From positions 1 through 52,886 of the forward strand of contig CAIMEE010000445.1 in NCBI GenBank assembly GCA_903839865.1: a DNA stretch of 52,886 nucleotides. The letters run 5' to 3'. A program made the position numbers and the translations under genes. The DNA comes from Enhydrobacter aerosaccus (lineage in GTDB: Bacteria > Pseudomonadota > Alphaproteobacteria > Reyranellales > Reyranellaceae). The notes under the pieces were generated by a model. That model saw only the letters and a program-made list of their open reading frames with translations, ran no database searches and had not been told where the DNA came from. Below are positions 49,194 through 52,886 of this stretch, one piece after another (within the stretch, counting starts at the first letter, position 1; each line of letters starts with the position of its first letter).

Positions 49194-49985
49194 ATGGCCA
49201 AGGTGGCAATCGTGACGGGATCGGCGACGGGCCTCGGGGCTGCGTGCGCGGTCGATCTCGCGGGGCGCGGCTGGAACGTCGCCATCAACTACACCAAGAG
49301 CAAGAAGGAAGCCGACGAAACCTACGCCGCCGTGAAGGCCAAGGGCGTCGATGCGATCCTGGTGCAGGCGGACATGGGGCAGGATGCCGACTGCAAAAAG
49401 CTCGCGGCAGAGACGCTGAAAAAATGGGGCCGCATTGACGGGCTGGTGAACAATGCCGGCACCACCAAATTCCAGAGCCAGGGCGACCTCGACGGCGTCT
49501 CGGCGGAGGATTTCGACCGCATCCTGCGTGTGAACGTCACCGGCCCGTACATGATGAGCCGCGCCGTTTACCCCACGATGAAGAAGCAGTGGGACGAAAA
49601 TCAGGACCGCGGCTCGATCGTGAACATCTCCTCGATTGCGGGCGTGATGGGCGTAGGCACCTCGATCCCCTATGCCGCCTCGAAGGGCGCACTGAATACG
49701 CTGACGCTCTCGCTGGCACGCTGGTTCGGCCCGGCAGTGCGGGTGAACACGGTATGCCCGGGCTTCATCCAGACGCGCTGGCTGCTGGGCGCGCTCGGCC
49801 AGGAGAATTACGAGAAGCTGCGCGACGCGCAGGAACAGACGACGCCGCTGCGCCAGGCTGGCACGCCCGAGCAGATGGCCGAGGCGGTGATCTTCTTCCT
49901 GACCAGCGCCAGCAACATCACCGGCGAGTTCCTGATCGTCGATGCCGGCACCCATCTCGGCGGCCTGCCGATGAAGGGGCGCTAG
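49194..49985 (+). CDS. SDR-family oxidoreductase
   Basis: 263 residues. The Rossmann motif TGSATGLG lies at about 8-15, NNAGTT near 85-90, NISS near 144-147 and YAASK near 159-163. The insertion KKQWDENQDRG before the Ser strand is a feature of one SDR subgroup. The ggggagaagagc site precedes the ATG. It diverges from an SDR gene and converges with the GntR regulator (10 bases between stops). Substrate unknown. Confidence 0.9.
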   Translation: MAKVAIVTGSATGLGAACAVDLAGRGWNVAINYTKSKKEADETYAAVKAKGVDAILVQADMGQDADCKKLAAETLKKWGRIDGLVNNAGTTKFQSQGDLDGVSAEDFDRILRVNVTGPYMMSRAVYPTMKKQWDENQDRGSIVNISSIAGVMGVGTSIPYAASKGALNTLTLSLARWFGPAVRVNTVCPGFIQTRWLLGALGQENYEKLRDAQEQTTPLRQAGTPEQMAEAVIFFLTSASNITGEFLIVDAGTHLGGLPMKGR

Positions 49986-49995
49986 CCGGTATCGA

Positions 49996-50652
49996 TCAGT
50001 CCGCGGCCTGGTCGGTCGCGGGATGCGCCTTCGCAAAAGCCGCGGCCGCGTTGTGGACGTGGCGGGTGGCGAGCAGGGCCGCCAGTTCCTCGTCGCCCGC
50101 GATGACGGCGGCCAGGATGCCGGCATGCTCCTGCCAGTCGTCGCGCGCGCGCGGGCGGCTGTTCAGAGCGAAGGCGAGGCTGGTGCGCTCGCGGAGCGAG
50201 CGCATCGTGTCGGCCAGCACGGAGTTGCGGCTGGCTTCGGTCAATCGCTCGTGGAATTCGGCGTTGAGGCGGCTCAGCACTTCGGGCGATCCGTCCTTCG
50301 CGGCGGCGTTGCCGCGCTTGAGCGTATCGCGCAGCAGCGCGACGATCTCGGGATCGTGACGGCGCGCTGCGAGGCGGGCGTTGAGGCCTTCCAGCAGCGC
50401 GCGCACCTCCACCAGTTCGTCGACGATCTTCGGCGTGACCTCGGCAACCGAAGCGCCGCGCCGCGGCTCCAGCCGCACGAGACCTTCGCGGGAGAGGCCG
50501 AGCAGCGCTTCCCGCACGGGGACTCGCGAAACACCCAGTTCGATCGATAACCGATCCTCGACCAGCCGCTCACCCGGCTTCAGCGTGCCGTCGAGGATCT
50601 GGCTACGGATGCGGTCGCTCGCAACTTTTGTCAGAGAGTCCTTGTCGCTCAC
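49996..50652 (-). CDS. GntR-family regulator, FCD (FadR) subfamily
   Basis: 218 residues. The N-terminal winged helix-turn-helix reads LKPGERLVEDRLSIELGVSRVPVREAL (about 23-49). The C-terminal all-helical FCD domain (about 75-205) has the likely metal-binding set, with Asn/His in LNAEFHERL and later histidines in EHAG and HVHNA. These proteins sense small organic acids. It is the last gene of the operon with the GlcG-like and diiron-like genes (ATGA overlap) and likely acts on the operators at 51840 and 51889, which is inference. Confidence 0.9.
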   Translation of the reverse strand: MSDKDSLTKVASDRIRSQILDGTLKPGERLVEDRLSIELGVSRVPVREALLGLSREGLVRLEPRRGASVAEVTPKIVDELVEVRALLEGLNARLAARRHDPEIVALLRDTLKRGNAAAKDGSPEVLSRLNAEFHERLTEASRNSVLADTMRSLRERTSLAFALNSRPRARDDWQEHAGILAAVIAGDEELAALLATRHVHNAAAAFAKAHPATDQAAD

Positions 50653-51074
50653 TTCTTCAGCGTCGCCATGAAGGCCGCGATTCCGGCTTCGCAGCAGGTG
50701 ATGTCCTGCTCGCCATTGCCGCCCGAGGCACCGATGCCGCCCACGACCTGGCCGTCGACCACGATCGGGAAGCCGCCCACGAACACCGTGAAGCGGCCGC
50801 CATGCTGCGTCCAGATTCCGAAGGCTTCCTCGCCGGGCAGCGAGTTCTTGTAGTTGTCGGTGCGCTTGCGATGGCCGGCCGCGGTGAAGGCCTTGTTCAT
50901 CGCGATCTGCACGCTGGTCACCTTTCCGCCGTCGAGCCGGCGCAGGGCGATCGGATAGCCGGAGTTATCGGCCACGCAGAGGACTTCGGGCACGCCGATC
51001 TCCTCTGCCTTTTTCTGTGCCGCGTCGAGGATGAGGTGCGCTTCGGCGAGGGACAGGGTTTTGTAACTGAGCAT
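50649..51074 (-). CDS. GlcG/HbpS family protein
   Basis: 141 residues. The compact fold matches GlcG/HbpS: the SLAEAHLILDAAQKKAEE helix, VADNSGYPIALRRLDG, FVGGFPIVVDGQVVGGIGASGG and a final helix with DITCCEAGIAAF. HbpS of Streptomyces binds haem; other members have unknown ligands or lie in glycolate operons. It has two adjacent Cys near the end. It overlaps the GntR gene by ATGA and follows the diiron-type gene by 12 bases. A ligand-sensing or haem/redox role is possible. Confidence 0.87.
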   Translation of the reverse strand: MLSYKTLSLAEAHLILDAAQKKAEEIGVPEVLCVADNSGYPIALRRLDGGKVTSVQIAMNKAFTAAGHRKRTDNYKNSLPGEEAFGIWTQHGGRFTVFVGGFPIVVDGQVVGGIGASGGNGEQDITCCEAGIAAFMATLKK

Positions 51075-51086
51075 CGATTCTACGCC

Positions 51087-51821
51087 TCAGGCCGCCAGCT
51101 TCTTCTCTGACTGCGGCTGGGCGAGGAACTTGCGGTAGATGCCGTCGAGATAGAGGCGGCGCATCATCGCGGCTTCCTTGACGATGCGCACGCAGGTCGC
51201 GCGCTGCTCGTCGGTGGTGGCGTGCTTCTCGACGATTTCGAAGCCCTTCTCGCCGTGCTCGACGTCGGCCACGATGTGGATCGAGAAGAAGGTGACCTCG
51301 TCCTCGCTGAAGCCGTACTTCTCGAGCAAGGGCGGCGTGGTCTTGCTGTAGATGCGCGGCACCTGGCTCTCCAGGCCGATCAGCAGGCCCGACAGCGCCT
51401 CGACGAAGGGCTTGCGCGACTGCACCGTGCACCAGCTTTGCAGGCCGAGCGTCTCGGGCAACAGCTCGCCGTTCAGCTGCGCGCTCAGCACCTTGTCGCG
51501 GGACATGCCGCAGATCTCGCCGAACTCCAGCAGCAGGTCGGAGTGACGGACCGGCGCTGCGCCGCCCATGCCGACGAGTCCTTCTTCCTCGGTCACGTTC
51601 TCGAGCAGGAAGTGCTGCACGTCCTGGTGCGGGCAGTTGGCGTAGACGGCGGCGACCCACTCCGCGAAGTGGCTGACGTAGTGATAATGCTGCTTCACCC
51701 ATTCGCCGAGCAGGCGGCGGTCGAGCTTGCCGGACGTCCAGGCCTCGCTCCACGGATGCACGGCCGAATGCCGTTGCTCGATGGCGTCCTCGAGGGCGAG
51801 ACGGAATGCACTCTTGGCCAT
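51087..51821 (-). CDS. Haem-oxygenase-like diiron protein (PqqC/CADD-like)
   Basis: 244 residues of the all-helical TenA/PqqC/haem-oxygenase fold. Candidate diiron ligands fall in the order used by HDO enzymes such as CADD: Glu80 in TEEEG, His93 in RHSDLL, Glu151 in LESQVP, and His182, Asp186 and His189 in IHIVADVEHG. The His-x3-Asp-x2-His end is characteristic. Such enzymes use dioxygen for oxidative rearrangements or C-C cleavage. An aaaggaggctgcc site fixes the ATG. It heads the operon with the GlcG-like and GntR genes and diverges from a Rieske gene across an 84-base operator region. Substrate unknown. Confidence 0.85.
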   Translation of the reverse strand: MAKSAFRLALEDAIEQRHSAVHPWSEAWTSGKLDRRLLGEWVKQHYHYVSHFAEWVAAVYANCPHQDVQHFLLENVTEEEGLVGMGGAAPVRHSDLLLEFGEICGMSRDKVLSAQLNGELLPETLGLQSWCTVQSRKPFVEALSGLLIGLESQVPRIYSKTTPPLLEKYGFSEDEVTFFSIHIVADVEHGEKGFEIVEKHATTDEQRATCVRIVKEAAMMRRLYLDGIYRKFLAQPQSEKKLAA

Positions 51822-51838
51822 GGCAGCCTCCTTTGGAT

Positions 51839-51866
51839 CGTATACAATTTGAGAAGATTTGTGCAA
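51839..51866 (-). promoter_or_regulatory. Likely promoter of the diiron-protein operon
   Basis: Read on the minus strand, TTGCAC (51866-51861) and TATACG (51844-51839) are 16 bases apart. The -10 box lies within the left GTATAC operator, so a bound repressor would block it. Transcription would begin near 51832, just before the ribosome-binding site. Match to consensus is moderate. Confidence 0.5.
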
Positions 51867-51897
51867 AACTCGCCTTTCGACAAGCTCTATTGTATAC
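51840..51897. promoter_or_regulatory. Paired GTATAC operators between divergent genes
   Basis: GTATACAAT at 51840-51848 and ATTGTATAC at 51889-51897 are exact reverse complements, 40 bases apart, each centred on a GTATAC palindrome. One overlaps the minus-strand -10 box; the other ends eight bases before the Rieske ATG. GT...AC palindromes are typical of GntR-family sites, and a GntR gene is in the operon. Confidence 0.65.
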
Positions 51898-51905
51898 AGA
51901 ATGAG

Positions 51906-52712
51906 ATGAAATCAGAGGATTACGCCCAGGGAGATGGGTTTCAGGCCGAGAAACGCTCGATTTTCTCGACCGGATGGCTGCCGGCCTGCGCCGAGGCGCA
52001 GATTCCCAAGGCGGGGGACTTCGTCTCGCTGACGGTCGGCGGCTGGGGCGTGATCGTGACCCGCGATGCGTCAGGCGTCCTCACCGTCCTGCGCAACATG
52101 TGCCGCCATCAGGCCATGCCGGTGGTCGGTGTCCCCGCCGGCAATTGCGAGACCTTCCGCTGCCGTTTCCATGGCTGGACCTTCGACTTGAAGGGCAAGT
52201 TCCTGGGCGCGCCGCCGCCCGTCACGCCCCGCGAGCCATCGGCCAATCACAACCTGATCGCGCTGCCGATGCTGATCGAGGCCGGCATCGTCTTCTTCTC
52301 GCTGGACTCGCTCGCCACAAAACCAGCGCTGGGATCGGCATTGCCTGCTTATGGCGGGACGATCGTCACCGAGATCGCCGCCAACTGGAAAGTCGTGGTC
52401 GAGCAGCTGCTGGAGGAGCAAACCCTCCGCCCGGAGAGCTTCGCATGGCACAGCCCGCTGCTGGCGCTGCGCCGCCCCGGGTCCACCGCGATCGTCGAGC
52501 AGATCGCGCCGCACACGTTCCTGCGCACGCGGCTGTTCGCGCATTTCTTCGGCGACGAGGTCGACGATCAAAAGCGCGCGGATGCCGAGGCGTTCAAGGC
52601 GCGATGCGAGATCCTGCAGGCGAGCCGGGCGGCCGGCGTGATGCCGACTGACGACAGCGCGCTGCTGTCGGCCTTCCACAAGCGGATCGAAGCGGCCTAC
52701 GCCCAGGCCTAA
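51906..52712 (+). CDS. Short Rieske [2Fe-2S] protein
   Basis: 268 residues. The Rieske cluster ligands are Cys66, His68, Cys86 and His89 (MCRHQ ... FRCRFHGW). The domain is followed by NWKVVVEQLLE (160-170), which aligns with the start of the catalytic domain in ring-hydroxylating oxygenases. The expected two His plus Asp of the mononuclear iron site are not found after it, and the C-terminal part is about 150 residues short. It may carry electrons only. I start at MKSEDY; a GTG at 51861 with gagaag upstream would add 15 residues. It converges with the last gene, with overlapping stops. Confidence 0.8.
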   Translation: MKSEDYAQGDGFQAEKRSIFSTGWLPACAEAQIPKAGDFVSLTVGGWGVIVTRDASGVLTVLRNMCRHQAMPVVGVPAGNCETFRCRFHGWTFDLKGKFLGAPPPVTPREPSANHNLIALPMLIEAGIVFFSLDSLATKPALGSALPAYGGTIVTEIAANWKVVVEQLLEEQTLRPESFAWHSPLLALRRPGSTAIVEQIAPHTFLRTRLFAHFFGDEVDDQKRADAEAFKARCEILQASRAAGVMPTDDSALLSAFHKRIEAAYAQA

Positions 52713-52886
52713 ACCGGGAGCTCGTGACCGCGGCCGATGTTGCGGATGACGTCGCTCAGCTGCGGCTTGGCCGCGATCAACGCCTTGCGATAGACCAGCA
52801 GCCCGCGCATCAGCGCACCGTCGCGCTTCAGCAACCGGTCGGCGAACTCGACCATGCGCGTGTTGGGCCAGCCGTGCTTGCGCAGG
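52709..52886 (-). CDS. Unidentified protein, C-terminal end (partial)
   Basis: The last 58 residues of a minus-strand frame that runs off the right edge. It reads LRKHGWPNTRMVEFADRLL near the edge, then helical DGALMRGLLVYRKALI, and ends IRNIGRGHELPV before TAG. Codon use is like the neighbours, with G or C dominant in third positions. I do not recognise the family. Its stop overlaps the Rieske stop, so the two converge. Confidence 0.5.
   Translation of the reverse strand, partial: LRKHGWPNTRMVEFADRLLKRDGALMRGLLVYRKALIAAKPQLSDVIRNIGRGHELPV

Overview
The window is high-GC, densely packed bacterial chromosome with few gaps and many ATGA stop/start overlaps. The order tuf-rpsJ...secY-adk-rpsM-rpsK-rpoA-rplQ, with no rpsD and no rpmJ after secY, the four-cysteine adenylate kinase, and the many TctC/Bug-type, SDR and CoA-linked genes point to an alphaproteobacterium. 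A Rhodospirillales or Reyranella/Bradyrhizobium-like soil organism is my guess from content, not from a database match.

Bases 1-14140 hold the end of tuf, then the S10, spc and alpha ribosomal clusters, all on the plus strand and close-packed. They include the SecY translocase, adenylate kinase and the RNA polymerase alpha subunit. A near-consensus promoter (TTGACT, 16 bases, TATAAT) lies between adk and rpsM. A hairpin with a T run separates rpsK from rpoA, and a clean intrinsic terminator follows rplQ.

Bases 14187-30135 are metabolic. A large DmdC-type acyl-CoA dehydrogenase diverges from a plus-strand run of a crotonase-fold protein, a secreted transglutaminase-like protein, an adenylate-cyclase/FHA protein, an isocitrate-lyase-superfamily enzyme and a small membrane protein. 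A minus-strand run follows, written in transcription order: cysQ, sua5 and two tandem paralogous FAD-linked dehydrogenases. Next come an MTA/SAH nucleosidase and an MTA phosphorylase, an SDR enzyme, a 765-residue protein with a polysaccharide-deacetylase-like core, and a Crp/Fnr regulator.

Bases 30381-41181 hold small stress-type or regulatory genes (a STAS-like protein with a hairpin over its ribosome-binding site, a PRC-barrel protein and small basic proteins), a D-2-hydroxyacid dehydrogenase, gluconokinase and a flavin monooxygenase-like enzyme. They also hold a four-gene ABC importer (binding protein, ATPase, two permeases), a lipoprotein, a beta-propeller-like protein and an amidohydrolase.

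Bases 41254-52886 look like accessory catabolism: a luciferase-like monooxygenase, three SDRs, a Bug-type binding protein, an MmgE/PrpD protein and an acyl-CoA ligase. At the right end is the most interesting module. A minus-strand operon encodes a haem-oxygenase-like diiron protein (six ligands apparently intact), a GlcG/HbpS protein and a GntR/FCD regulator. It diverges from a short Rieske protein that lacks the usual mononuclear-iron site. Their shared 84-base spacer carries two mirror-image GTATAC operators.
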